Of a DNA stretch of 64,000 bases, positions 1 through 12,591 are shown piece after piece (within the stretch, counting starts at the first letter, position 1; every line of letters begins with the position of its first letter). The stretch lies in NCBI RefSeq assembly GCF_003576645.1, contig NC_044916.1:29168057-29232056 (forward strand). Direction: 5' to 3'. The notes beneath the pieces are model-generated. The model was given only the letters and a program-made list of their open reading frames with translations, did not search any database and was not told the origin of the DNA. A program made the position numbers and the translations under genes. This DNA is from Ipomoea triloba. Lineage: Eukaryota > Streptophyta > Magnoliopsida > Solanales > Convolvulaceae.

Positions 1-88
1 TACCATTAAGCAACACAACAAATAAAACAATAGCAGATCTTCTAGCAAGACACTAACAAAAGGCATGTTGATTAGCAATAAGAATTAC

Positions 89-3000
89 CTGTTTTTCTAT
101 TAATGATGTAGCAAGCTTCCGAATTTGATCTTCTTCTTGCTCTGCAAGAAACTTTGCCTTCACTGCTGCAGCTGACAAAGCAGTGACTGCAGCATGCTTA
201 ATCTTATCAATATCGAGATCATTTTTATTTGAAGCATCTTTCTTCTCAATCTTGCACTCTTTTTCTTCACCTACTCGGAATAAATAAATAAATCAATTGA
301 TCAAAATCTGAGCCTTAGTTGGAGCTTCAATTTAATGATAATCTTGTCTTTGGTGCCTATAATCTACAATCAGATTGTGAGGGACAAACCTGTTGATTTA
401 ACTTTGTTTTCAACCATCGACATGGATTGCTCAGGCTCTTTCTTTTCTGTGGCAGGCATCATATCCTCGTCTTTTGGAGAATCCACAGAATGAGATGGTA
501 TGGCCACTGACGCTCCATCTTCACACTCCTTTGTTGAACTGGAAGGTGGCTCCACTTTTGATTTTTGAGTATCAGAACCTTCACCGGTACTTGGTGTTTC
601 TTGCTTTTGCAGATCTGCTTCATCTCTTCCATTCACATGAAGTGATTCAACAACCATGTCATTAACCTTTACATCAGTTCCCTTTCTGGACTCGGATTTT
701 TCTGAATGTTCACAATGAGAAAGTGTTTCTTCTCCTTGTCCCTTAACACTGCTCTCCCCAGCTTCACTCTGTTTCTTTTTCTCCATGGTTTCTCCTTTTT
801 CATTATTCTCTTCTGCTTGCTTATTCTCTTTATTCTGTTCAACAGAAGAATCAATTTTACCGTTAACTAAGTTAGGCTCTTCATGCTGTTTATTATTCCG
901 CTGCTCATCCTGCTGCACTTCAGGCTCAGTTGAATCAGTAACAGCTCTGCATATTTTATAAACATCATATTCAATATTCACTCATTATTAGGTAATTAAT
1001 GCTAATAGGAAGGTTGACAAACCTATCAGAGTTGGATGATTTCTTGTCATCAGGAGGATCTTCTAAAAGAAAACAGTGCCTGGCAGCTAATTGCTCACCA
1101 GAAACAGCTTTCAAAGAGCTACGCACAGAGGCAGTAGCTACATTAGCTTCCACCAATTTTACCAGGAAAGCTGCCTGAGGTCAAAAACAGAATATTGAGA
1201 CCATTAAAACAAGTTCAATTATTTGGTTTCAGTATCTAGAACAAATTGACTATAAGCTCATTGAATCAAAACTTTTCATAATAATACCCTCGGTAGCTTG
1301 CCAATACAAAGTGAAATTCTTGATGCTCCTCTTTTGAAGTAGCATCATTTCCCAAATAGAATTGTTAATTCCTAGTTTATAACAAGAAATGTCATAAATG
1401 TTTACAAAATGACCATCAGCTATGTTATGCAGAGTAAGGTATCATCACATATTCAGCATGCAAGCAAAAAATTGGCAGACAACATTATCCAAATCAATAC
1501 ACCAGTGTGCATAACATTTCAGTGTATTCAAGAGGATCCAGGTGAAGCACCCATGTCTGCAGAAGGTCCAACACCAGCAGACTAGCCATAGAGAACCAAC
1601 AGTTGAGATAACATTTGAAAAAGGGTTAGAACCATTGTGTCCCACATCGCTTTGAAACATTGTTTCCAGGATAACACAGGTTGGAAGACAAGTTTCATTG
1701 GTTGGAAAAATTGATTTTACAGGCCTTTTAACTTTTCCCATAGTCCATAGAAACATAGAACAACAGAATTACTAATCCATCTCAAGAAAGAAAAACAAAA
1801 TTAACATACCAATGCCATTACAGGATTGCCAGCTTCAGCAAATGAAAGACGTTCCCCAGGTGAAGGAAAAGAACCAATAGCTACAAATGCTTCCCTAAGA
1901 GCCTTGAGTGCAATGTTCTCGCCATATTCCTGTTCAGCATTTGAATCATTTACATCATCCGGCTTCAAAGCTTCAATTGATGAGGATGCAGGCTGATTCT
2001 CATTTCCATCATCCTTAGATTCCTTACTCTCCGTTGTCTCGGGACCACCTTTAGATGCAGAATTGTCATCATTCACTGAAACATCAGTATTCAAAATGCC
2101 ATCAATTTTATTATCACCATCCAAGAACATATCCTCAATTGGCATTTCAACAAAATGCAAGATGCACTGAGCTTTTGTCTTTGTTGCAACATGCTCAGCA
2201 ATCTCATTCCAGTTTTCTTTGTAAAGTTCTAATGCTTCAAGGAGAAGGAGTGTCTCCTGATCAGTCCACTTCCCACTGCTTGCACCACCAGCCTCAGCAG
2301 GCTCCATAAGAATGAAATCTGAGGGGGCCATATCACGGTCAAACTTCCCATTGTTGAAGCATTCTGTACATAAATCAAAATCTGCCTGTAGAGAAAGAAG
2401 GAAATCAACACAGTGAAGGGCCCACTTTTGACAAACATGGCTCAGAAGTCAAGATTATTCACAATTAGGGGTCATGTAAGTAGACATTTTATATTGATAC
2501 TACAAATTCAGAACTACATTGAGTATCATTGGACTCCTTGCCCCATGAACAGTGTTGTATGAAAATAATCTGCATTCATATATTTATATCTGGAATCTGT
2601 GCAACACACTTAAATGAAGTATGGTGTTTCTTTTAACAGGACAAAACTTGAATATGTTGAGAGCAATGCTGTAAAAAGGTTTAAAATAAGGATACCTGCT
2701 TCTGGCAATGATAACGTTTACGGGAGCAATCACCCGAGCAGGAGTTACAATGATACTCAACTGAAGGGCCCTCAGACTTCCCCAATTCTTCAATCAAAGT
2801 AGACTCGGGAAATAGCCCAGATGTCAGAGCTGGAGTGGTCATGTTTGCCCTGGGAACAACTGGTGTCCACGTTGCCTCTGATTCAAAGCGGAACAGCTTA
2901 TCCAGTAAAGAATCATCCTTTGGTGCTTCCTCTACATTGGTATCAACATTCATAGCAGAATCAGGTTGTGGGAAAGGGTGGTAATTGATCAAACCCCAGT

Positions 3001-3938
3001 AGTCCAGAAACTCCATCACCTCTTGCCTTGCCTCCAACACACCAGTAGAGAGCTCAGACAAATCCTTCACTTCAATACGAGTGTTTGGGTCTGCGTGATA
3101 CTTTCTCATGATCAAATTGCGTATCTCCATGTACATTTCAGGAGTCCTGTTTGGAGACTTCCCATTAAAGAAGGACGGCATTGTTTGCTCCTCCAATGAA
3201 TGAACTTTTGTCCAAGAAAACCAACCTGCAGAGTTAGAGAAAACCAATACATAATCTTGGAATGGACTGGGCTTAGCTTTTTCTTTTTCACTATCAGCAC
3301 AAAAGCAATTACAGGAAATAGTAAAGGGCAAAAATTTCCATGCAAATCACAAAACATTCTACATAAAAAATTCTCGAAAAACATAGAAATTGAAATCTCA
3401 TAATTAAGCAATAAGACCAAAATCACGCGTTGGTAAAGAGAATTTCAAACTCACCAGCATGACTCGGCACCACATGAGCATTAGCATCTCGAGACCTAAT
3501 TGCTTCAAATTCGGCTTCAATTTTTGCCTCCAACGCCTCCAAATCCTCCTTCGCTTCAATTGAAACTTCCTCGGTCTTCCGCAGCTCCCCCCCTCCAACT
3601 CTATGCAGCAGCGCCGCATCTGCCTCGCTGCGAACGCCTGAATTTGAGGGTGAGGCGACGGAAGCGGCGTTGCTGGGCTGCTGTCGAGCTCTGGTGCACG
3701 GACCGTTGTGGATCGGAGGAAAGGGCACCGCCGGCGCCTTCTCGCGAGCCTGGCGCTTCGAGGAAGTAGAAAGAGGAGTGGAAGTTCCAGCGCTGCCTAA
3801 GGCGCTTGCTTTCCGCTTCTGGCCCCCGCCCCTTCGCCGAGAAGTGGGCGGGTCCGAAGGTGGGGCCTCCGCCGCCTTCTGCGGGGTTGAGAAGCTCGCC
3901 GGCGGCGGAGTGCCGATATCTTTAAACTTCTCCTCCAT
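89..3938 (-). CDS. SWI3D: SWI/SNF subunit SWI3D-like, 3' end outside window
   Basis: SWIRM/SANT subunit of plant SWI/SNF ATP-dependent chromatin remodelling complexes; nuclear. Exons read by hand: 3938-3455, 3225-2696, 2385-1810, 1174-1023, 946-390, 270-89, all GT-AG and in frame (827 codons here). The last donor at 88 sends the gene off the left edge. Order seen: Pro/Ser/Arg-rich N terminus, SWIRM (about residues 177-245, with FFNGKSPNRTPE), ZZ zinc finger (about 317-350, split by the exon 2/3 junction, CNSC and CTEC pairs), SANT (about 376-425, GKWTDQETLLLLEALELY), then a long acidic Glu/Ser/Lys-rich exon, then the start of a helical region with AEQEEDQIRKL typical of the SWIRM-associated coiled coil. 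A ZZ finger between SWIRM and SANT separates SWI3D from SWI3A/B, which lack it. The start at 3938 opens with MEEKF. The C-terminal coiled coil is not visible. Confidence 0.93.
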
Positions 3939-4664
3939 GAGTAACGCTTGCTATGGAGCTCCTCCACCGAGATCGTCGTCGTCTTCTAAGATGTGTTCAT
4001 AGGAATAGCAAAATGAAAACGCATCACTTTGTTGCTACGATGCAACTCGGTCTACGCTTCTTATCGTATTGCTGTGATCTTTTAAGGCACACCGTTCAAT
4101 CAGTTTTATTCTGTCAAAATAGTTGACTTTTTTAGGAGTGTTAGCAAAAATCTCATGTAATACACTCATCCAAAAATATGTATGAGACCATTTTAACTTA
4201 TGAAATGAGTAAGATGTTTGATTAATGAGATTACAAATTGAACAATTAATCAAAGATTTGATACATTAATTAAATATCTTATCCGTTTCATAAATTGAGA
4301 CCCGTAAGACAATTACACACAAGTGTTACTTATAAATAAATGTATAAGATTAGTTACATATATACATCACAAACACAGAAACACTTATATTTTATTCACA
4401 TATGGTAAACTTGAACTCGAATCTCACTACTTCGATCTCTTAGAGGATCAATATCAATTCATATTTTGCACAGTTTTTAATGTGCTATATATGAGGGAGA
4501 GAGCGAGTTGGGCAAGAAATAAAAGAAAAAGAAAAAATGGAAGGTTGACATTGAGTCAGTAAAACAGATGGAACATTTCTTCTGTTCATTTTTCCAATAC
4601 ACTTTTATAGTAAAATAGTGAACTAACGAGATAAAAAAAAAAAGAAAAAAAAAAGAAGAAAGAA

Positions 4665-4813
4665 TAGAGCATCAATATAAGTTCACATTTTCCAATGCAC
4701 TTTTACTGTTCCAAAAACTCTATTTTGCAGATGGAATCATTTCTTCTTTCTCTTCCATGTTGGCTTTAATACTCTAAAAAACTGTAAAAGAACCATCGAT
4801 GTTCATGCTCTTA
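4665..4813. mobile_element. Short MITE with AGAGCAT ends
   Basis: Imperfect inverted ends: AGAGCATCAATATAAG near 4666 and, on the other strand, AGAGCATGAACATCGATG near 4795-4813. About 150 bp, AT-rich, no coding capacity. Similar AGAGCAT ends recur at 57503-58290 and 61940-62345, so this looks like one low-complexity MITE family near genes. Superfamily not determined; no clean target duplication read. Confidence 0.45.
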
Positions 4814-5978
4814 TTAAATGTCAAAAAAAAATCATTTAGAATTCTCAAAATATCTATCCCACATCAGAAGTGAGGGGTGGTTGAATGGGCCAGAAAAAAA
4901 TCGAGGTGAGTAAGTAATGAATGTAACCATGTATGTGCACAAAGATGAAATCTCTTGCTCTAAGGGTCTCCACACTCGGTCATAATGGTGGAAGAGCCTC
5001 TTACGTGGAATGATCGAGATCTATTACCAACAAAGAGGCACATCAAGTTTAACTATCACATTATAATTGTTAAATCTCGATCAAATAGTATTGCATGCAA
5101 TCTTCATTGGTGGCTGTAGAAGTTATAATTAATAACCCTATTAGTTAGTGTTTAACTTTTATGAAACAGTGAACTAAAATATATCGAACTAAAACAACTT
5201 CTTGATACATACACTCATACACCCCAGGTGGAGTGTTGCTGCAATTACTATTATTATTACAATGGAATGACCACTTTTATAGTTAGTGTATGGAGAATTA
5301 TCTCTATTTTAGGAATAGTGGATAGTGGATGATTTAAGTTAGTGTATGGAGAATTGTCTGTCCTCTTATATCTTTTTTATAGAGTTGGAAAGGTGCATTC
5401 TGGTAAAATTCGACTATAACTAATTCACTCAAATTAAAAATGTTAATAAATAACTTCTAAAACGAGACAAACAAAAAATGTCAATAAACAGTTCTCACAT
5501 GAAGTCAAACTTAGAACCCTGTGATTATTAAATCAGACTAACTTGACTAGGTTATCTTATTAGAATAATGAGTTTTTTTCTCTCATTTTCTAAAATTTAA
5601 CCCTTAGACCCAAAGAAACGCATTTGGATGCAAATGATGATAAGTTATTTTTTAGCTTTTAAGCCTGCTTTGCTATATATCATGCAACACCAAAAGCTTT
5701 TTATATGATAAGTGGAAAATGTCATATTAAAGGGCAAATTGACACGAATGATCTTCCTCAACTTCTCCCCCCGTGAGAATATAATTGCTGCCATAGATGC
5801 TTACCAAGCAAAAAACAAAAACTTTTACATGGCAGCCTTGCCCGGAGTTCAAATCTGCATGCTTCCATGTAAAATTACACGCTTCAACATTAATTGCATC
5901 TCTATAGAAAGATCTAATAATAGTAAACATATATATTCTTACTGGGCCTTATCCAAACCATATTGTTTTTGGGTCTGC

Positions 5979-6234
5979 ATGGATCATAGTCCACACAGCT
6001 GTGTGGACCAAAAATAAAAAGTACATTATTTTTGTACTGAAGATACATTATTTTTGTACGGTAGGTACATTATTTGATAGTATATATCAAATAATGTACC
6101 TTCAGTACAAAAATAATGTACCCTAAAATAATGTACCTACAGTATAAAAATAATGTATCTTTAATATAAAAATAATGTACTTTTTATTTTTGGTCCACAG
6201 AGCTGTGTGGACCATGGTCCATCCAATAATGATT
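5979..6234. mobile_element. GGTCCA-end element, TACATTATT type (copy E1)
   Basis: About 250 bp. The left end holds a perfect 20-bp palindrome (5989-6008, GTCCACACAGCTGTGTGGAC). The right end holds the inverted counterpart with one mismatch (about 6192-6210), followed by an outer GGTCC and CAATAATGATTGC. The interior is a run of degenerate units of the form GTACATTATTTTTGTACT in both orientations, so the whole element can fold back on itself. No coding capacity. Same type as 15507-16710, 21502-21760 and 22444-22672. Confidence 0.75.
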
Positions 6235-6240
6235 GCTGAT

Positions 6241-6338
6241 GGCAAATTATGCTGTGGACCCAGGTCCACCTTGCAAGGTGGACCTGGGTCCAAATCTATG
6301 TCGTTTTTGTCTTTTTTTTTTTTTTTTTTTTTTTTTTN

Positions 6339-6379
<41 letters not shown>

Positions 6380-6906
6380 GTAAACATATTGCTAAATATA
6401 GAGTTGTCCAAAAATGTGTGAATGTAGAGGTTTCAAAGTGTGAATGTAGAGTATAGAAATCGTGAATGTAGATTTATGATTGTGTGAGTGTAGAGTTGCC
6501 CAGAAATGTGTGAATGTGAATGTTTCAAATTGTGAATATGAAGTATAGAAATCGTGAATGTAGAGTTATGCATGTGTGAATCTGTAATAGAGTTAAGAAG
6601 TTCTAGCAACTTGTAGCCCTGTAATGTGTGAATGTGGAGTTCTCAAGTTGTGAATATGGAGTATAGGACCTGTGAATATAGAGTTTTAAATGTGTGAATG
6701 CATAACAGTGATAATATAGTTACTAAACATATAATCCTGTAATGTGTGAATGTGTGAATGTGGAGTTTACAAAGTGTGAATGTAAAGTATCATATAACCA
6801 TATAATGTGTGAATATGGAGTTTACAAAGTGTGAATGTAGAGTATAGTGTATGTGAATGTAGACCCAAGTCCATCTTGCAAGGTGGACCTGGGTCCATGG
6901 CATAAC
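6241..6906. mobile_element. GGTCCA-end element with GTGTGAATGTAGAG array (copy E2)
   Basis: Terminal inverted repeats of about 45 bp: GGCAAATTATGCTGTGGACC at 6241 and, inverted, the segment ending about 6906. The left terminus contains a 38-bp perfect palindrome at 6255-6292. The interior carries a poly-T run (6311-6373) with the only ambiguous base of the window at 6338, then about a dozen degenerate copies of GTGTGAATGTAGAG or similar. It starts a few bases after element E1. No coding capacity; frames across the poly-T give only polyphenylalanine. Confidence 0.7.
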
Positions 6907-7072
6907 AACCCATAATCTGATATGATGGGCTTCTTGGGATTCCACTGAAGAAAGTATATCAAATGGCAATATTAGGTTGGGCCGATCTGAATTGCCCCAA
7001 CTCAAGAGACTGACGGCCTAAAACAAGCCAGGCTATTACATGTATGACACAAAGCTACATTGCATGGTTACC

Positions 7073-7437
7073 AGCATTGTGGACCCTAAATCGAAACGAT
7101 GAGGTACTAAATTCATATTGGTAAGGTACAAAATTTTAGAACACAAAATACAAAAATCATAACACAAAACACATACACATGTTATATATTACTTATTTTT
7201 CAAATCTAATTTAGGTACAAAATTTGAGTTCATAGGCACCAAATTTCACAACGTAATACATATAAATTCATAACATAAGACACAACTACTAATTTGTTTC
7301 ATGTACAAAATTCACACTCTTAGGGTACAAAATTTCATAACGTAACACAGAAAAACTCACAACATAAAATACATACACATGTACCAAGATTCACACTTCA
7401 CTGTGCACTGTGAACCCTAGTCCATGTTATAAGGATT
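7073..7437. mobile_element. Possible GGTCCA-type element with GGTACAAAATT array (copy E8)
   Basis: Flanked by GTGGACCCTAA at about 7079 and GTGAACCCTAGTCC near 7410-7425. The interior is built of degenerate units such as GGTACAAAATTTCATAACG and AACACAAAACACATACACATG. The layout resembles E2, with distinct ends around an internal short-period array, but the ends are weakly inverted. I hold this as a probable relative rather than a proven element. Confidence 0.4.
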
Positions 7438-7699
7438 GCACTGGGTTGGGCCAGATTACCTTAGAGTTTGGGTTTCTAAAATTTGTTTATGTTTGTCCCA
7501 TTGACAATTAGTAAAGGTATACCCTAATTTTTTATGCTATTTTTCATCCAAAATACTTGTACCAATAGTTATGAGTATTGTACTTTGATATTTAATTTGT
7601 AGACAAAATCACATTTTTACATTAAACATGACATTTAAATTATATTGATCATTATATTAATCTTTGCGCGTTATAAAAACACAAAACAATCCCACTTGA

Positions 7700-7830
7700 T
7701 TGAGTTGGTACAGTTAGTTTGGGTAGAAATTGCCTGTTAACCTTCTTAGTTTGAGCCGGTAACTATGAGAAACTTAAACTGATTTAAGTCTATGTAACCC
7801 TTTATCAGCTAGGGTCACAATATTAACTTT
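7700..7830 (+). repeat. SINE-like repeat family A fragment
   Basis: Contains CTTCTTAGTTTGA, AACTGATTTA and CAGCTAGGGTCACAAT in the same order as repeats at 46150-46345 (+), 26560-26700 (+) and, on the other strand, 47993-48455. The shared order over more than 100 bp shows common descent. The tRNA-like head is best seen in the 46150 copy. Confidence 0.55.
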
Positions 7831-8069
7831 TTAAAAAATGCACTAATAAATACGAGCCAACTTGTAAATCATGGTTATAGAAACACATTTATAAAATCAT
7901 GAGAAACATAATAATTATTTGAATTTATATATGATACGTAAGACTCCTTAAAAAAAGGCCATGTGGAAGTTAGGGAAGATAAGTTGGTGTTGATAGGCAA
8001 AGCCAAAACAGCTTTTACGTCTTTGGTTCTTATCCCATAATAATATTGTTCTATCTATGTATCTATCCA

Positions 8070-8235
8070 GATCCGATCCCCAAATCACGACATGAATTTT
8101 GGAGGGATTCTACTGCAGTATAGTAGTTGGGGAAGCAGACCATCCCGTCCATATCGGGAAAGAATATTAACAAGCGGAAGACGACGTACGTTAATTTCTC
8201 CGATTCGTCAAAGTAAACGAGTTAAATAGATCAGA
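8070..8235 (+). repeat. Diverged segment, copy 1 of 2 (other at 13054)
   Basis: About 165 bp that aligns by eye with 13054-13212 on the same strand. Shared blocks: GATCCCCAA, ACGACATGAA, TTGGAGGGAT, TAGTTGGG, AAGCAGACCA, GAAGACG, TACGTTA, and a following AAATAGA. It has no open frame. Origin unknown; it could be a decayed transposon part or a piece of a duplicated promoter or leader. Confidence 0.65.
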
Positions 8236-8340
8236 TGGGATCAGAGTTGTGGTTGGAGTGATCGCATATATATAGGATGGTTTACGTGTCAATATTCTCT
8301 CGAGTGAAAATGGGTGAGATCTGAGTCGAGTGAAAATGGG

Positions 8341-8788
8341 TGAGATCTGAGTCGTTGATCTGATATAAATTAACAACTCAAATCAAGGATTTTTTATAAA
8401 GAAAAAGGATTTTTTATAAAGAAAAATACGTACTTCCTGAGAATTAGATGCGAATGATCTCCTCCTACTATTGACGCACCTTAAGTGTAGAACTGACCGA
8501 CACTAACGCACTTTAAGTGTAGAATTGATGCACCTTAAGTGTTAACTATGCATTTAAGTGTCAAACTGACGCACATTAAACTTAAAATATATGCACCTTA
8601 AGCTATAAACGGACCTTACACTTTAAACTTAGGCACCTAATGCTATAAACTTAGGTACCTTAAAGCTTTTAAATTAGGCACCTTAAACTTTGAACATACG
8701 CAAAATTACCATAATGTCACCATATTTTCTTAAAATTTATCTTGATTCTAGGTTGTTAGATTTTGACAAGATCAATGACTGAGATTTC
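8341..8788. mobile_element. MITE-like element with GCACCTTAAGTGT array (E9)
   Basis: Imperfect inverted ends of about 50 bp: left ATCTGAGTCGTTGATCTG, right (inverted) ATCTCAGTCATTGATCTTG, each followed inward by AACAAC and ATCAAG at matching spacing. The similarity may extend outward to about 8305 and 8819. The interior (8475-8710) is about ten degenerate copies of GCACCTTAAGTGTAGAACT. Just outside lies a direct duplication of GAGTGAAAATGGGTGAGATC (8301-8350). No coding capacity. Confidence 0.6.
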
Positions 8789-8816
8789 ATGCACTGCATT
8801 TTTTACCACTTGATCT

Positions 8817-8818
<2 letters not shown>

Positions 8819-8853
<35 letters not shown>
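8819..8853. repeat. (TA)n microsatellite
   Basis: Uninterrupted TA dinucleotide run. Comparable runs lie at 21557-21588, 28669-28711, 29989-30028 and 38967-38999. Confidence 0.95.
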
Positions 8854-8855
<2 letters not shown>

Positions 8856-10059
8856 TTTAATCTATCCTTTCCTGGATCTAATTAATTGCTTTGCTTGCAT
8901 CCAGAGTTCCAATTGCCAGTGTTTCGTCATGCATGAAGTTGTAGTGGACTAGTGGTTGCTCAGACAAATTAAAGAATTGAATTGAATTGAAGTAGGATAT
9001 GATCTTGTTTATTTATTTAGGGCAGATATATACATCATTCTTTTGTTGAATTTAAGGCAACGTGATGCAATGCATTTATTTCAAGCCTAGCCAGCTCTAT
9101 TGGTCAATTCTTTTTTAAAAAATGATAAATATATCTTATCTTATAATAATATTATTATTAATAATGATAATAATAATACAAAATTATATAAAAACCAATA
9201 GTGGTAGAGTTGTAATAAGAATATATAAAAATTTGTTGGTGTAATTAGTTGTAACCATTACTTATACTATTAAATAACATTGTTAATAATTGTACATTAA
9301 ATTGCATATTTTTTATATTTACCAATAATTTATCTAGTATCCATTGTTTTTTTAAATACTTAGGTGATCCGAATTTGTCGGAGTAATTCTAAACCCATAG
9401 GACTTTCGTCCCTAGAGCCATTGTAGAGATAATTTGCGAGTCCCACAATCAGTCCACCGGTCAGACTTCCATCATCCTGAGTCTTTTTTTTTTTTTTCTT
9501 TCATGTTTTCAATGAGATTTGAATCTCTATATTGCAACCTTCAATCATGACATCAAGTTAGACAACAAATCACTATACTAAGTTTCGAGGCTGATTCTAG
9601 CCACCATTGTTGCGGGTAGTACTTGTTGCTGAGTATGATATACAAAAAATGAGGCTGATAAGTGAAAATAAATTAATGTTGCACTGATAATCACTGCCAG
9701 TTCAAACTAGATATGTACATAACAAGGAAATTATATTGCTAACCCCAACTGAAAACACTACCAAAAAGGCAAATTATATCATGGACCAAGCAGGGTCTAA
9801 GTTGTATCATGAACCTATGTTCATAAAAATTATTTTTTTTTAATAAAAAAACAGGTTCATAAAAATAATACAACATGCATGTTCATAAAAATGATATAAA
9901 TTGATCAATTATCACTTAAATATATTTTTCTCTATATTGATGTGTTTTTTTTTTAATATATCATTTCAATTTATGTGATAAACCTACAATAGTAATTTTA
10001 TGTTCAACCTGTCTTCATTTTTTTCTTTTTTTTTTTTTTAAGTTAGTTTCTAGATTATT

Positions 10060-10265
10060 ATTATTAACACTCACCACAACCACCAACACTACTGCATCAT
10101 CACCACCATCCCAAGACCACCACCACCCCCATCCCCCACACCACCACCACCACCCCACCCCCCAACACCACGTACCACTACCACCGACACCAATACAACC
10201 ACCACCATCTCAACTACTACCACAACACCACCACCATGACATCATCATCATCATCATCATCATTA
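10060..10265 (+). repeat. CAC/CCA-rich simple repeat passing into (ATC)n
   Basis: About 150 bp of degenerate CAC/CCA units, with almost no G on this strand, ends in a short (ATC)n run near 10240. Strong strand asymmetry; no stable open frame. Confidence 0.9.
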
Positions 10266-11604
10266 TTATAACAAATAATATATTCATTTTTAAGAAAACA
10301 GAATTTTTTTAACTTTTAATCAAACAGAAAAAGATAATTTTTTTTAATATTTAGCCGTACACCAAAAAATTAAAATATTTTTCAAAAAATGTATTATTCT
10401 CCTTAAAATCATTTTCTGAAAATATTTTTCAAGTTTCCAAATCAATCATTAGTTAAAATTATGAGTAAAGATCAGAGAGGGATCGGAGTAAGAGTTGATT
10501 ATTATACATACATGGTATTTTATGTTTTTTCTTTTCATTCGACATGATTGTGGTCCATGACACTTGACAGAGAGTTTAATTGGCCATTTAATGGGTGGGA
10601 CTTTGGAGTAGGTTTTGGGTAAAGCTTAGGACATCATATCGACTTAGTTTGTGGTACAAAATCGTTTACAAATTAGTCATGCGGTCCTCATCCGATTGAG
10701 GAAATTAAACTGTGGGATGATTATATTTAGGTGAATGTAGATGAGATAATATGAGTTTTTGTTTGGTGATTTTTGTTATAAAGTTGTAGACTAATTAATA
10801 GCTAACTTATTATGATTATTATTAAGATGGATGGAGTTAAGAGAGTAAATATCAAGTGGTTATTGAAAAGGTGAGGCAAGGAGCTAGGGGGTGACAGTGT
10901 GTCACGATTATTCCACAGCTGGACTGTCTATTATTCAAGTTAGTTTTCAGTGAATCGCATTTTGGAGATTGATAAAGACGTTAGACATGTTCATGAAGAA
11001 GCAAATTTCTATGCTAATCAGATGTCATGTATTAAGTTTTGAGAATTTGTAGTTGGACCTCCATGTTTCAATTACGTACCCACCTAATGTTATTTGTCGT
11101 CCACACTTGACGACTATTGATAGTGTGGGCGTGACTTAGCCACGATTTATGTAATCATCTTGATTTTATTTTTTTTTTCTTTGAAAAAAATGGTAATGTG
11201 ATGTTTTATAAATGTGATACTTTATATATATTTTGTTGAACAAAAATATCTATTGACCTTTATGCATGCATCCCAACCCAACATACCCGTGTTAAACCTC
11301 CATATGATCTGATTAGCTAAATATAGAAATAATAATGGTTGACAAAAGAAAAGAAAAGAAAAATGTAGAGATCAGAGAGACAATAATTTTTTGAGTCTTT
11401 TTGGGTCAAATAAATCATATATTCATATGTAACTATTGTTTTGTAGTAGCTAGTGATAATGTGCACCTGGAGTGGAGTTTTCTCATTTTGTGCTTTAAGG
11501 CTTTGGAATGCATTGTAGAAGAAAAAAAGAAGTCCCAAAAATGAGACAAATACAGTTTAGGGGAAAATATATGCATGATATACACGAAGTAATAAATAAA
11601 GTAA

Positions 11605-11735
11605 GTAGTCTATAGCTCAATGGCATCTCTTAAGTTCTCGAATGGGAGATTACATGTTCTAATCTTAGTTCTTTGTGCTTTAATACGTTGATAAATTATG
11701 TATGGATAGATACAATATTGTAATAGAATCAATAA
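11605..11735 (+). repeat. tRNA-derived SINE-like sequence
   Basis: TATAGCTCAATGGCATCTC resembles a pol III A box (TRGCTCARTGG) and, about 40 bp later, ATGTTCTAATC resembles a B box (GGTTCRANNCC). The spacing fits a tRNA-derived SINE head. The 3' limit is unclear and no target duplication was read. Confidence 0.45.
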
Positions 11736-12591
11736 TACTCAAAAAAAGGTAAGATGAAAAGATTGGATTTCATACTTGTACTACCATGTTTTCTCAAAAG
11801 AAAAACTCAGGCATATAAAGAAGAATAGATTTTTTAAAAATAAAAAATAAAATTACACATGGAGTGCACATTGCATGTCCTGTGGGCACTTGTGTGACAC
11901 AACTCACCTGGTGTGTGAAAGTGATATTGCCATTTGTAAGATGTTGATCGTTGCTTTGGTCTAATTTAATATGTTAACTAGCCATGCCGTGATATAATGG
12001 TTTACATTTAATTATAAATTGTAATAATTATTATTAAAAATAAAAATTGATAATAAACAAAAGAATAATAAATGATAGGTTATGTGAAGTAGTAAATTCC
12101 ACCCCCCAAAAGAGAGGAGCTAATAATGTGAAATGAGGGACTACTATACAAAACCTAACAAAAAATTCGAATTGGAGATGCTTTTATGTCCATCTAATAA
12201 CCATCCCATTTATTGAAGCAAAACTTTCAAACTTGATTACTCTAAGTGAGAAACCAACATGAATATATACAATCTGTTATATGAATGCATATAATTTATT
12301 TCAGGGTAAATTGTGTGCATTTATGTAGTAGTTTGTATGTTTTCACCTAAAAGGAGATTCTCACTTGAACGCAATTCAGTTTATATTTATCGTGATGCTC
12401 CAATGAAAACCACCGTCATGTGAGAACCTATAAACTTGTACATAAATAGACACAATCTTCTACATGAATGTACATAATATAATATTCCAAACACACAATG
12501 CACGTAATCTACCTCGGAGTAGTTTGTGCATTCATGTTGACGCGATCGCGCGCACACACAAACACACACACATAGATAGATAAAATTTATT

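Noticed and set aside
6175..6421. Open frames of 62-66 codons with polyphenylalanine
   Set aside because: They read through the poly-T run of element E2 and an N; no coding signal outside it.
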